DNA from: Actinomarinicola tropica
Lineage (GTDB): Bacteria; Actinomycetota; Acidimicrobiia; Acidimicrobiales; SKKL01
NCBI RefSeq assembly: GCF_009650215.1
Contig: NZ_CP045851.1
Coordinates: forward strand, 1,093,189-1,157,188
Direction: 5' to 3'
Length of the DNA stretch: 64,000 bases
Position 1 is the first letter of the stretch. The number at the start of each line of letters is the position of its first letter. Below, one piece after another: positions 1-8,247 of the stretch. The notes under the pieces were generated by a model. That model was given only the letters and a program-made list of their open reading frames with translations, searched no databases and was not told the origin of the DNA. The position numbers and the translations under genes are program-made.

Positions 1-791
1 GGCATCTCCAAGCGCTCCAGGGCGTCGACGACGACGCGCCCGACGACGAGGTCGCGGAACCACTTCTGGTCCGACGGCACCACGTACCAGGGCGCGTGCT
101 CGGTGCTCGTGCGGGTGATGGCGTCCTCGTAGGCGGCCATGTACTCGCCCCAGCTCTCCCGCACCCGCAGGTCGTGGTGCTCGAACTTCCAGTGCTTCTT
201 CGGGTTGTCGATGCGCTCCTGGAGGCGCTCGCGCTGCTCGTCGTGGGAGATGTGGAGCATGAACTTCAGGATGATCGTGCCCTCGTCGGCGAGCATCCGC
301 TCGAAGTCGACGATGTGTCCGTAGCGCCGCCGCCAGCGTCCCTCCGGCACGAGGTCGTCGACGCGCACGACCAGGACGTCCTCGTAGTGGCTGCGGTTGA
401 AGATGACGATCTCGCCGTCGGCGGGCGTGTGGCGGTGGACCCGCCACAGGTAGCCGTGGGCCAGCTCCTCCTCGGTCGGACGTCCGAAGCCCTTGACGGC
501 GATGCCGAGGGGGCTGCCGGCGCCGAAGACCCGGCGGGTGGTGCTGTCCTTGCCCGAGGTGTCCATGCCCTGGAGGACCACGAGCACCTTGGCGGCCTTG
601 GTGGCCCACAGCCGCTCCTGGAGGTCCCCGATGCGCTCGCTGAGCTCCTCGTTCAGGGCCTCGGCCGTGGCCTTCGCGTCCTCGTCGTCGGGACCGAGCA
701 GGTCGTCGGCCCGGGTGGGGCGGTCGGCGAGCCCGGGGGCGTCGCCGGGGCTGATGCGGAAGCGGTCCGGGTCGAGCGAGGAGACGTCCAT
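1..791 (-). CDS. ppk2: Polyphosphate kinase 2 (PPK2) family, 3' end cut by window edge
   Basis: PPK2-family enzymes transfer phosphate between polyphosphate and nucleotides in the cytosol. The 263 residues visible start at an ATG at 791 and run off the left edge. A Walker A of the PPK2 type, GMDTSGKDS, lies at residues 75-83, and the family's second conserved stretch FNRSHYEDVLV lies near residue 130, followed by the basic lid region (RWRRRYGHIVDFE). The N-terminal 55 residues are variable and acidic. The gene is divergent from the 2H/GNAT gene at 847, leaving 55 bp for both promoters. Which direction and nucleotide it prefers cannot be told from sequence. Family assignment is secure. Confidence 0.93.
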   Translation of the reverse strand, partial: MDVSSLDPDRFRISPGDAPGLADRPTRADDLLGPDDEDAKATAEALNEELSERIGDLQERLWATKAAKVLVVLQGMDTSGKDSTTRRVFGAGSPLGIAVKGFGRPTEEELAHGYLWRVHRHTPADGEIVIFNRSHYEDVLVVRVDDLVPEGRWRRRYGHIVDFERMLADEGTIILKFMLHISHDEQRERLQERIDNPKKHWKFEHHDLRVRESWGEYMAAYEDAITRTSTEHAPWYVVPSDQKWFRDLVVGRVVVDALERLEM

Positions 792-833
792 CGTCGCTGT
801 CTACCCGGCCCGAGGTCGTCCACGTCGGGTCGG

Positions 834-839
834 TAGGGT
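834..839 (+). promoter_or_regulatory. -10 box (TAGGGT), leaderless-type
   Basis: TAGGGT lies 7 nt before the GTG start at 847, fitting the TANNNT-N6-8-start pattern repeated before many genes here. No convincing -35 is visible. Confidence 0.5.
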
Positions 840-846
840 CGGCGCC

Positions 847-1764
847 GTGGCCCGACGTCGACTCGCTGCCTGCCTGGTCCTGCCCGAGCCGCATCGCACG
901 GAGGTCGACGGCCTCCGACGGGCGACCGGTGGCGAGGTGGCGCGGATCCCGCCGCACATCACGCTCGTCCCGCCCGTGAACGTACGGGAGGAGGCGTGGG
1001 ACGAGGCGCTCGAGGTGCTGCGCCGGGCCGCCGGCGCGCAGCCCGGTCCGCTCGACCTCGTCGTGGGTCCCGCGGCGACCTTCGCCCCCGTCAACCGCGT
1101 CGTCTACCTCGCGGTGGACGGTGACGCCACGGCACGCGCGCGGCTGCGCGACCTGCGGGCCGCTCTCCTTGTCGGCCCGCTCGAGCGCGACGAGCGTCGC
1201 CGGTTCATCCCGCACGTCACCCTCAGCCACCGGCTCCCGGAGGGGGACGACGCCCACGCGCTGGCGGTGCTCGGACGCTACGAGGAGCCCGTGCGGTTCG
1301 CCCACGTCGAGCTGCTCACCTACGACGACGAGGCGCGCCGCTGGGGGTCGTGGGCCGACGCCCGGATGGGTCCGGTGCGGGTCACGGGCCGGGGTGGCAT
1401 CGAGACCGAGCTGGGCGTGTCGGCGATCGTCCCGCCCGACGTCGTGGCCGGTCTCGCCGCCTGGGAGGTCCGGTCCGTCACGTTGCCGGACAGCGGCACC
1501 GTCGTCACCGGGCGTCGGGGTCGCGAGGTCGTCGGCGTGGCCGTGGGCGGCGTGGAGCGCTGGGGCGCGCGACGGGTCGGGCGGGTCGACGGGGTCGTCG
1601 TGGCGCCGCCCGAGCGGGGCGCCGGCCTCGGCCGCCATCTCGTCACGACCCTCGCCGCGGAGCTCGCCGATGCGGGGGCCGAGCGGATCGAACCGTCGGA
1701 GGACGCCGACGACGCGACCCGAGCGCTGGCTGACGCGGTCGGACTCGGAGCGCCCCAACCCTGA
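847..1764 (+). CDS. 2H phosphoesterase (LigT-like) fused to a GNAT acetyltransferase domain
   Basis: A 305-residue protein with two recognisable halves. Residues 1-175 are a 2H phosphoesterase (LigT / 2'-5' RNA ligase-like) domain with both signature motifs, HITL at 37-40 and HVTL at 123-126. Such domains hydrolyse or form 2',5' or cyclic phosphodiester bonds in RNA or nucleotides. Residues about 185-295 look like a GNAT fold, with the acetyl-CoA loop RGAGLG at 257-262 after a typical beta-4 (GVVVAPPE). The GTG start is chosen because the 2H domain begins there and a TAGGGT box lies 7 nt upstream. The substrate of either half is unknown. The fusion is seen; joint function is inference. Confidence 0.8.
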   Translation: MARRRLAACLVLPEPHRTEVDGLRRATGGEVARIPPHITLVPPVNVREEAWDEALEVLRRAAGAQPGPLDLVVGPAATFAPVNRVVYLAVDGDATARARLRDLRAALLVGPLERDERRRFIPHVTLSHRLPEGDDAHALAVLGRYEEPVRFAHVELLTYDDEARRWGSWADARMGPVRVTGRGGIETELGVSAIVPPDVVAGLAAWEVRSVTLPDSGTVVTGRRGREVVGVAVGGVERWGARRVGRVDGVVVAPPERGAGLGRHLVTTLAAELADAGAERIEPSEDADDATRALADAVGLGAPQP

Positions 1765-1768
1765 GCGG

Positions 1769-1774
1769 TACGCT
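1769..1774 (+). promoter_or_regulatory. -10 box (TACGCT), leaderless-type, for the Rrf2 gene
   Basis: TACGCT sits 6 nt before the ATG at 1781 and straddles the end of the preceding gene (stop at 1764), giving the regulator its own short promoter. Confidence 0.5.
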
Positions 1775-1780
1775 CCAGGT

Positions 1781-2266
1781 ATGAGGGTCCAGCTCGGGCG
1801 CAAGGGGGACTACGCCATTCGGGCGGCGGTCGACCTCGCCCGCCATGACGGCGCCGGACGTCGCAAGACGCGCCACATCGCCGAGGCGATGGGGGTGCCG
1901 GAGAGCTACCTCCCGTCGATCCTCGGGCAGCTGGTCGCTGCCGGGCTCGTCTCGTCGCTCGCCGGTCGGGACGGCGGCTACGCGCTCGTGCACCCGGCCG
2001 CCGAGACGACCCTGCTCCAGGTGGTCGAGGCGGTGGAGGGCGAGGTGGAGCTGGTGCGGTGCGTCCTCACCGGCGGTCCCTGCGGGTGGGAGACGGAGTG
2101 TGCCGTGCACCGGTTCTGGGCGGCGGCGCAGGACGCCTTCCGCGACCAGCTCGCCGCGGCCAGCCTGGCCGACGTGGTCGACGTCGACCGTGGGCTGACC
2201 GCAGCGTCTGGCTCCCCCCGCCGAGGGCGAGGTCAGTCCGACGTCGCTCCGGACGCCGGCGGCTGA
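1781..2266 (+). CDS. Rrf2-family transcriptional regulator with three cysteines
   Basis: A 161-residue winged-helix regulator of the Rrf2 family (IscR/NsrR/RsrR relatives). The N-terminus LGRKGDYAIRAAVDLA and the wing RDGGYAL are diagnostic. C94, C101 and C107 match the three cysteines that hold an Fe-S cluster in sensing members, so redox, NO or Fe-S status is the probable signal. The last 25 residues are low-complexity. The 3' end overlaps the convergent radical SAM gene by 34 bp. A 12-bp palindrome in the next divergent promoter region (3442-3453) is a candidate target, by proximity only. Confidence 0.9.
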   Translation: MRVQLGRKGDYAIRAAVDLARHDGAGRRKTRHIAEAMGVPESYLPSILGQLVAAGLVSSLAGRDGGYALVHPAAETTLLQVVEAVEGEVELVRCVLTGGPCGWETECAVHRFWAAAQDAFRDQLAAASLADVVDVDRGLTAASGSPRRGRGQSDVAPDAGG

Positions 2267-3399
2267 TGCAGGCAGCTCGGGTCCTCCCCGAGCGGATCCC
2301 CCGAGGTGGCGTAGGCGTGCGAGCGCGAGCCTCCGCAGACGGACGCGAAGTCGCACACGCCGCACCGGCCCCGCAGCAGCGACGGGTCGCGCAGGGAGCG
2401 CATCAGCGGTGAGCTGCGGTAGATCTCGGTGAGCGGCGCCTGCCGCACCGACCCGGCGCTCAGCGGGAGGAACCCGCTCGGGTAGACCTCGCCGTGGTGG
2501 TCGACGAAGGCGAAGCCACGGCCGGCGTTGACGTCGAGCGGTGGGCGGGGGCGCCGGGGACCTGGCGACACCCCGCCCATCAGCTCGTCGGTCCGTGCGC
2601 GGAGGACCGTGCGCAGCGGACCGAGGGGGAAGCGCCGGTCGAGGTCGTCGAGACCGGCGCGCTGGAGGGCGATCCGCCGGAAGTGCGGGGCCTCCGTGGC
2701 CTTCACGGGGACGAGGTGGCCGACGTCGTGCAGCCAGTGCAGGACCTCCTCGGTCGCGCCGGGCGAGAGGGCGGTGAGGTGCTGGCCCCGACCCGTCGGC
2801 ACGAGGAAGAAGACCGACCACAGGCTCACGTCGGCGAGCACGACCCGGGCGAGCACGTCGGGCAGCTCGGTGACGTTGTCGGCCGTGACCGTGGTGTTGA
2901 TCTGCAGGCGGATCCCGAGCTCGCGCACGGTGCGTGCCGCGTCGACCGTGGCGTCGAAGACGCCGGGGATGCCGCGGAAGCCGTCGTGGGAGGCGGCGTC
3001 GGAGCCGTCGAGGGAGAGCGAGACCGCCTTGGCGCCGGCGTCCCGCAGCTCGACGAGCGCGTCGCGGGTCAGGCGCGGGGTGACCGACGGGGAGACGGCG
3101 ACGTGCAGGCCCCGCTCGGTGCCGTGGCGGACGAGCTCGACGAGGTCGGGGCGCTCGAAGGGGTCGCCGCCGGTGAGCACCACCATCGGCCGCGGCGCGC
3201 CGACCGCCGCCAGGTCGTCGAGGAGCGCTCGACCCTCCTCGGTGGTGAGCTCCAGGGGGTCTCGGTGGGGGATGGCGGTCGCCCGGCAGTGCCGGCAGGC
3301 CAGCTGGCAGGCCCGGGTGACCTCCCAGATGACGATGAAGGGGCGGGCCTCGACGTCCTGGTGCAGCTCGCGGATGGGGTGGGCCGTCGTGAGGGTCAT
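2233..3399 (-). CDS. Radical SAM protein with SPASM-like C-terminus (NirJ/AhbD-like; resembles family TIGR04053)
   Basis: A 388-residue radical SAM enzyme. The cluster-binding CxxxCxxC is C31-C35-C38 in the context EVTRACQLACRHCRA, followed by a glycine-rich SAM motif (VLTGGDPF). The C-terminus carries a second cysteine set (GRCGVCDFASVCGG, then DPSC), as in the auxiliary Fe-S (SPASM/Twitch) domains of NirJ, AhbD and PqqE. The opening HQDVEARPFIVIWEVTRAC resembles what I recall of TIGR04053, whose reaction is not established. ATG 3399 is chosen because homology begins right after it. It is divergent from the nitronate monooxygenase gene and overlaps the Rrf2 gene tail to tail. A porphyrin or peptide modification is possible but not shown. 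Confidence 0.85.
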   Translation of the reverse strand: MTLTTAHPIRELHQDVEARPFIVIWEVTRACQLACRHCRATAIPHRDPLELTTEEGRALLDDLAAVGAPRPMVVLTGGDPFERPDLVELVRHGTERGLHVAVSPSVTPRLTRDALVELRDAGAKAVSLSLDGSDAASHDGFRGIPGVFDATVDAARTVRELGIRLQINTTVTADNVTELPDVLARVVLADVSLWSVFFLVPTGRGQHLTALSPGATEEVLHWLHDVGHLVPVKATEAPHFRRIALQRAGLDDLDRRFPLGPLRTVLRARTDELMGGVSPGPRRPRPPLDVNAGRGFAFVDHHGEVYPSGFLPLSAGSVRQAPLTEIYRSSPLMRSLRDPSLLRGRCGVCDFASVCGGSRSHAYATSGDPLGEDPSCLHQPPASGATSD

Positions 3400-3441
3400 G
3401 TCGCTCCAGGGGGCGTGCACCGATGAACCATGACTAACATG

Positions 3442-3453
3442 CTCAACGTTGAG
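3442..3453. promoter_or_regulatory. 12-bp perfect palindrome CTCAACGTTGAG between divergent genes
   Basis: A perfect inverted repeat between the start codons of the radical SAM gene (3399, minus) and the nitronate monooxygenase gene (3479, plus). A -10-like TAACAT for the plus gene lies at 3435-3440, so the palindrome would cover its transcription start. Candidate operator, possibly for the adjacent Rrf2 regulator. Confidence 0.45.
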
Positions 3454-3478
3454 TGGCAAGCCGAAGGAAGGGTGTGCG

Positions 3479-4894
3479 ATGGGGATCAGGGACTGCCGGG
3501 TCATCCAGGGCGGGATGGGTGTCGGGGTGTCCGGCTGGCGCCTGGCGCGGGCGGTGTCGCAGCGGGGACAGCTCGGCGTGGTCTCGGGCACCGCCATCGA
3601 CGCCGTGCACGCCCGGCTGCTGCAGGACGGCGACCCTGGCGGCCACCTGCGCCGGGCCTACGAGGCCCTGCCCCTCCCCGGCGTCGGCGACCGGGTTCTC
3701 CGTCGGTGGTACCGAGACGGCCGTCGCCCGCCGGGGCGGCCCTACCGCGCCCACCCGATGCTCACCCTCGAGCTCGACCCGGCCCACGCGGAGCTGCTCG
3801 TCGCCGCCAACTTCGCCGAGGTCTGGCTGGCGAAGGAGGGTCACGACGGCCTCGTCGGCGTCAACCACCTGGAGAAGATCCAGATGGCGATCGGGCCGTC
3901 GCTGTACGGCGCCGTCCTGGCCGGAGCCGACGCCGTGCTCATGGGGGCGGGCATCCCGTCGGCCATCCCGCGGCTCCTCGACCGGTTGGCGGAGGGACGA
4001 CCGGTCGAGGTGCGCGTCGACGGGGTCGGCACCGCTGAGGGCGCCGAGCTCCTGAGCCGCTTCGATCCGGCCGCTCTGGGACCGGTGGAGCACCGTCGTC
4101 GCCCGCCCTTCGTGGCCGTCGTGTCGTCGGTGTCGCTGGCCCGCTTCCTCGCTCGTGACGACGCGACCCGACCCGACGGCCTCGTCGTCGAGGCCCCCGT
4201 CGCTGGAGGGCACAACGCACCGCCGAGGGGGCGGCGGCGGCTCGATCCATCCGGACAGCCGGTCTACGGGCCGCGCGACGAGGTCGACCTCGCCGCCGTC
4301 GCCGAGCTCGACCTGCCGTTCTGGCTCGCGGGCGGCCGGGCCGATCGGGCGGGTCTCGACGCCGCGCTCGCGGCCGGGGCGTGCGGCGTCCAGGTCGGCA
4401 CGGCGTTCGCGCTGGCCCAGGAGTCGGGCATCGCCGCGACGCTGCGCCGCCAGCTGCTCGACGGCGTGACCGGCGGCGGCGTCCCCGTGCGCACCGACCC
4501 CGACGCCTCCCCGTCGGGCTTCCCCTTCAAGGTGGCCGAGGTCGACGGCACCGTGGGTGACCGTGCCGTGCGCGACGGCCGACGGCGGGTGTGCGACCTC
4601 GGCTACCTGCGGGTGCCGGTCGTCGGGGCCGACGGCTCGATCGAGTACCGGTGCCCGAGCGAACCGGTGGGGGCCTACGTCCGCAAGGGCGGGCAGGCCG
4701 AGGACACCGACGGCAAGGTCTGCCTGTGCAACGGACTCACTGCGACGATCGGCCTCGGGCAGGTGCGGCGCGACGGGACGGAGCCTGCGCTCGTCACCCT
4801 CGGCGCGGCGACCGAGGCGGTCGCCGCCCTCGCGGTAGCGCACGGCGGTGCCTACACGGCCGGCGACGTGCTCGACGCGCTGCTCGACCGCTGA
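3479..4894 (+). CDS. Nitronate monooxygenase-family flavoprotein (NPD-like TIM barrel)
   Basis: A 471-residue FMN-dependent TIM-barrel protein of the nitronate monooxygenase / 2-nitropropane dioxygenase family. The start CRVIQGGMGVGVSGW is the usual first strand and phosphate loop. GAGIPSAIPRLL and the later segment with APVAGGHNAPP are other family landmarks, the latter near the usual catalytic His. CGVQVGTAFALAQES is the FMN-phosphate strand. The C-terminal 120 residues carry extra cysteines (KVCLCNGL, CDLGYL), longer than the ~330-residue bacterial norm. ATG 3479 is preceded by GAAGGAAG. It is divergent from the radical SAM gene across a palindrome, which suggests co-regulation. Substrate not determinable. 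Confidence 0.82.
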   Translation: MGIRDCRVIQGGMGVGVSGWRLARAVSQRGQLGVVSGTAIDAVHARLLQDGDPGGHLRRAYEALPLPGVGDRVLRRWYRDGRRPPGRPYRAHPMLTLELDPAHAELLVAANFAEVWLAKEGHDGLVGVNHLEKIQMAIGPSLYGAVLAGADAVLMGAGIPSAIPRLLDRLAEGRPVEVRVDGVGTAEGAELLSRFDPAALGPVEHRRRPPFVAVVSSVSLARFLARDDATRPDGLVVEAPVAGGHNAPPRGRRRLDPSGQPVYGPRDEVDLAAVAELDLPFWLAGGRADRAGLDAALAAGACGVQVGTAFALAQESGIAATLRRQLLDGVTGGGVPVRTDPDASPSGFPFKVAEVDGTVGDRAVRDGRRRVCDLGYLRVPVVGADGSIEYRCPSEPVGAYVRKGGQAEDTDGKVCLCNGLTATIGLGQVRRDGTEPALVTLGAATEAVAALAVAHGGAYTAGDVLDALLDR

Positions 4895-4906
4895 GGAGCC
4901 GGTCGC

Positions 4907-5905
4907 TCAGTCGAAGGCGATCGAGCTGAAGGGGCGCAGCTTGTCGAGACGGTGGGTGGCGGTCACCGAGCGCACGGTGCCCGACTTCGCGCGCATGACG
5001 AGGGAGTGGGTCGTCGCCGTCGACTCCCGGTAGGTGACCCCCCGCAGGAGGGTGCCGTCGGTGATGCCGGTGGCGGCGAAGAAGCAGTTGTCGCCGCGCA
5101 CGAGGTCGTCGGTGGTGAGCACGGCGTCGAGGTCGTAGCCGGCGTCGACCGCCGCCTGGCGCTCGCCGTCGTCGCGTGGCCACAGGCGGCCCTGCATCTC
5201 GCCGCCCATCGCCTTGAGCGCCGCGGCGGTGATGACGCCCTCGGGGGTGCCGCCGATGCCGAAGAGCACGTCGACGCCCGAGTCGGGCATCGCGGCGGCG
5301 ATGCCGCCGGCGACGTCGCCGTCGGAGATCAGCTGGATGCGGGCGCCGGTGGACCGCACCTCGGCGATGAGCTCGGCGTGGCGGTCGCGGTCGAGGATGA
5401 CCGCCGTGAGGTCGCGCACGTCAGCGTTCTTCACCTTCGCGATCGCACGCAGGTTCTCGGTGGGGCTGCGACGGATGTCGATGATCCCCGCCGCACGCGG
5501 CCCGACGGCGATCTTCTCCATGTACACGCAGGGACCGGGGTCGAACATCGTGCCGCGCTCGGAGACGGCGATGACCGACAGGGCGTTCGGGAGGCCCTTC
5601 GAGGTGAGGGTGGTGCCGTCGATGGGGTCGACGGCGATGTCGCACTGGGGCGGCGAGCCGTCGCCGATGTTCTCGCCGTTGTAGAGCATGGGCGCCTCGT
5701 CCTTCTCGCCCTCGCCGATGACGACGACGCCGTCCATCGGCACGGTGCCGAGCAGGACGCGCATGGCGTCGACGGCGGCGCCGTCGGCCCCCTCCTTGTC
5801 CCCCCGGCCCACCCACCGGGCGGCGGCCAGCGCCGCGACCTCGGTGACGCGGACGAGCTCCATCGCCAGGTTCCGGTCGGGGGCCTCGGGTCGCAGGTCG
5901 CTCAT
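4907..5905 (-). CDS. glpX: Class II fructose-1,6-bisphosphatase
   Basis: A 332-residue GlpX-type fructose-1,6-bisphosphatase, which removes the 1-phosphate in gluconeogenesis. Metal-site motifs are visible: GEGEKDE at 64-70 and DPIDGTT at 93-99. [24 protein letters not shown] and the RAKSGTVR segment near the C-terminus are also characteristic. Length is normal for the family. ATG 5905 is 8 nt downstream of a TAGGGT box. The 3' end faces the nitronate monooxygenase gene with 12 bp between stops. Actinobacteria commonly use GlpX as their only FBPase; whether this genome has another cannot be seen. Confidence 0.97.
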   Translation of the reverse strand: MSDLRPEAPDRNLAMELVRVTEVAALAAARWVGRGDKEGADGAAVDAMRVLLGTVPMDGVVVIGEGEKDEAPMLYNGENIGDGSPPQCDIAVDPIDGTTLTSKGLPNALSVIAVSERGTMFDPGPCVYMEKIAVGPRAAGIIDIRRSPTENLRAIAKVKNADVRDLTAVILDRDRHAELIAEVRSTGARIQLISDGDVAGGIAAAMPDSGVDVLFGIGGTPEGVITAAALKAMGGEMQGRLWPRDDGERQAAVDAGYDLDAVLTTDDLVRGDNCFFAATGITDGTLLRGVTYRESTATTHSLVMRAKSGTVRSVTATHRLDKLRPFSSIAFD

Positions 5906-5913
5906 GGCGCAGG

Positions 5914-5919
5914 ACCCTA
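5914..5919 (-). promoter_or_regulatory. -10 box (TAGGGT), leaderless-type, for glpX
   Basis: On the minus strand TAGGGT lies 8 nt before the glpX ATG at 5905. Confidence 0.5.
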
Positions 5920-5983
5920 GCCATCGGGGTGGTCGGGGGCCCATCGGGCCACCTGGTGGGTCGGGCCGTGCCAGGATGCGGCC

Positions 5984-6943
5984 ATGTCGGTGATGCGCTG
6001 CCCCTCCTGCGGTGAGCTGTCGTTGTCCCGGAGCGACGTCTGCCCGGGCTGCGGGGCGTCGATGGAGGCGTTCGAGCGGGACGCCGGTCGCGGCGCCGAC
6101 GACGCACCGGTGCGCCCCGACGTCGCCCAGGAGCGCCGGGAGCTGCACGAGTGGACGATGGAGGGCCGGCGCCTGCTCGACGGGATGCTGCAGCGCTCCG
6201 GCATCCCCCGCACGTGGCAGGGGTCGACGCTCATCACGCCCGACGTCGAGCACGACCGCGTCGAGGAGATGGTGGAGCTCGTCGGCGTCGGCGATGCGCA
6301 GGTCGGCGCCGAGGAGGACGTGGCGCCCACCGACGCGCCGGACGCCGGCGACACCGCCGACGAGGTCGGGGTCGAGGAGCAGGGCGTCGACCAGAACGCG
6401 GAGGACGTCGGCGAGGGGGAGGTCGGCTACGACCTGTCGGGCTGGACCGACCTGGCACGGGGCGACCTCGTCGCGGCGCTGGCTGAGGCCGGGATCGAGC
6501 ACGGTTGGGACGAGGACGGCGACCTCGTCGTCGACGCCGCCGACGAGCGGCGCGTCGACGCCGTCTTCGACCGGCTGACCACCGAGGGCGTCGGCGAGCT
6601 CGGAGCCGGCGCGGCGGGCGAGCTCGAGGAGGACCTCGAGGACGACGATGCGCTGCTCGACGACGACGGCCTGCTCGTGCAGGAGACCTTGTCGGACCTC
6701 TTCGTCGGCGCCGACCGCCTGCTCCACAACCCCGTCGACGGCACCGCGGCCACCCTCGTGATCGACGCCCAGGCGCAGCTGCGGGCGCTGCGGCTGCCGT
6801 TCGGGTTCGAGCGCACGCAGTGGCGGATGATCCTCGGCGCGGCGGAGGAGCTGGCGGAGTCGTTCGTCCCCTCCGGCATGGACGAGGACGCCGTCCGGGA
6901 CCGTGCCGCCCGCCTGCGCGGCCTGCTGCGCGACGTCGTCTGA
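5984..6943 (+). CDS. Acidic protein with an N-terminal zinc ribbon
   Basis: A 319-residue protein of unknown function. Residues 4-23 form a zinc ribbon (CPSCGE then CPGCG, two CxxC pairs). The centre (about 95-140) is very rich in Asp and Glu and is probably disordered. Residues 145-320 are more ordered. The region around 150-200 ([23 protein letters not shown]) resembles a short repeat about an inner-residue loop. No membrane segment or catalytic motif is evident. It is followed at 28 bp by the J-domain gene on the same strand, so a quality-control role is conceivable, but that rests on position only. Confidence 0.7.
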   Translation: MSVMRCPSCGELSLSRSDVCPGCGASMEAFERDAGRGADDAPVRPDVAQERRELHEWTMEGRRLLDGMLQRSGIPRTWQGSTLITPDVEHDRVEEMVELVGVGDAQVGAEEDVAPTDAPDAGDTADEVGVEEQGVDQNAEDVGEGEVGYDLSGWTDLARGDLVAALAEAGIEHGWDEDGDLVVDAADERRVDAVFDRLTTEGVGELGAGAAGELEEDLEDDDALLDDDGLLVQETLSDLFVGADRLLHNPVDGTAATLVIDAQAQLRALRLPFGFERTQWRMILGAAEELAESFVPSGMDEDAVRDRAARLRGLLRDVV

Positions 6944-6958
6944 CCGGCCAGCCGCCGT

Positions 6959-6964
6959 TAGCGT
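6959..6964 (+). promoter_or_regulatory. -10 box (TAGCGT), leaderless-type
   Basis: TAGCGT lies 6 nt before the ATG at 6971. Confidence 0.45.
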
Positions 6965-6970
6965 GGCCGG

Positions 6971-7663
6971 ATGGTGCTGGCCGAGCTGGTGGTGGTCCAC
7001 TCCCGAGCGATCGCACCCACCCGCCGCGTCGCCCTCGGTGAGATGCACCTGCCCACCGAGCCCGAGCCCGGCTTCGGGCTCCTCCTGCTCGGGTGCGTCG
7101 CCGCAGCCCACGTCCGTTCCCTCGACCCCGACCTTCGCGACGACCTCGTGCGGTTGATGCACGAGGTCGAGCGGGGACGACGGATCGTGCAGCCCCGCCT
7201 GCGCCACCGCTTCCAGAACGACCGGGTCGGTCTGCTGCGCTCGACCCACCGGCTGGTGGGGGAGGGGGAGCGGATCATCCCGCAGATCGAGGACCGGGAC
7301 GCCCCGATCCCGCAGGTGCTCGGGGCGGTCTACGCCGTCGGCACGCTGCCGCTGGCCGTGCGGCCACGGGCCATGGAGGTCGTGCGTCGGGCGCTGCGGT
7401 GGCCCGGCGAGGTCGACGACCGCCTGATCGCCCACCTCTCCGGACGTCCGGCGGGGCCGAGCCTGCCCGTCGGGGCCGACCCGCGGCGCTGGGCGCTCGG
7501 GGTCTTCGCTCTCGACGCCGCGGCGGCGCAGGACCGCAGAGCCGTGCAGCAGCGGTTCCGCGAGCTCCTGCGTGACGCCCACCCCGATCACGGCGCGGCG
7601 TCGGAGGGCGCGGCGCTGCGCATCGCCGAGCTGGCCGAGGCCCGGCGGATCCTGCTGACGTGA
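6971..7663 (+). CDS. Protein with a C-terminal J domain (HPD motif)
   Basis: A 230-residue cytosolic protein. The last 60 residues look like a DnaJ domain: a helix-II-like stretch ([16 protein letters not shown]), the invariant HPD (in AHPDHGAAS), and a helix-III-like segment ending AEARRILL. J domains stimulate Hsp70 ATPase. The N-terminal 165 residues show no family I recognise; they are arginine-rich and probably alpha-helical. Placing the J domain at the C-terminus, without G/F or zinc regions, makes it a type III J protein. Its stop overlaps the GTG of the next gene (GTGA), so the two are probably translated together. Confidence 0.72.
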   Translation: MVLAELVVVHSRAIAPTRRVALGEMHLPTEPEPGFGLLLLGCVAAAHVRSLDPDLRDDLVRLMHEVERGRRIVQPRLRHRFQNDRVGLLRSTHRLVGEGERIIPQIEDRDAPIPQVLGAVYAVGTLPLAVRPRAMEVVRRALRWPGEVDDRLIAHLSGRPAGPSLPVGADPRRWALGVFALDAAAAQDRRAVQQRFRELLRDAHPDHGAASEGAALRIAELAEARRILLT

Positions 7664-8247
7664 GCCCGCTGCGGCGGGCCCGTGGGCTCGTCCTCTTCCC
7701 GGGCGCGGGCGCCTCGTCGGACCACCACACGCTGGTGGCCCTCGAGGACGCGCTCGCCCCGCTGCCGGTCGCCCGATGCGACTTCCCCTACCGCCTCGCC
7801 GGGCGGCGTGCTCCGGACCGGGCTCCGGTCCTCGTCGGGTCCGTCGTGGACCACGCCACCGCGTTCGCGGCGGAGCACGACCTCCACCCGCGCGCCGTCG
7901 TCCTCGGCGGGCGCTCGATGGGCGGTCGGATGTGCTCGATGGCGGTCGCCGGCGGGCTGCCCGCGGCCGGTCTGGTGCTGCTGTCGTATCCGCTGCACCC
8001 GCCGGGCAAGCCGGAGAAGCTGCGGATCGAGCACCTCCCGCAGCTCGACGTGCCGTGCCTGTTCGTCTCCGGGACGAAGGACCCGTTCGGCACGCCCGAG
8101 GAGCTCGAGCGGGAGGTGGCGGCGATCCCCGGTCCGGTCACGATCCACTGGCTCGAGGGGGCGGGCCACGATGCCAAGGGGCGCGACGCGGAGATCAGTC
8201 AGGTGGTGGCGGCGTGGATCGACCGGCTGGGGCGTCGGCGGGGTTGA
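7660..8247 (+). CDS. Alpha/beta hydrolase, KANL3/Tex30-like
   Basis: A 195-residue small alpha/beta hydrolase. [15 protein letters not shown] is the oxyanion strand and turn. GRSMGGRM is the nucleophile elbow with Ser as nucleophile, the late [10 protein letters not shown] carries the acidic residue, and GAGHD supplies the catalytic His. The short length without a cap resembles the KANL3/Tex30 and dienelactone-hydrolase-like groups. The GTG start overlaps the upstream stop. The 3' end runs 53 bp into the convergent transporter gene. Substrate unknown. Confidence 0.85.
   Translation: MSPLRRARGLVLFPGAGASSDHHTLVALEDALAPLPVARCDFPYRLAGRRAPDRAPVLVGSVVDHATAFAAEHDLHPRAVVLGGRSMGGRMCSMAVAGGLPAAGLVLLSYPLHPPGKPEKLRIEHLPQLDVPCLFVSGTKDPFGTPEELEREVAAIPGPVTIHWLEGAGHDAKGRDAEISQVVAAWIDRLGRRRG

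Noticed and set aside
3431-3459. A full sigma-70 promoter (TTGCCA-17-TAGTCA) for the radical SAM gene around the palindrome
   Set aside because: The -10 matches only two of six consensus bases, so only the palindrome is reported.
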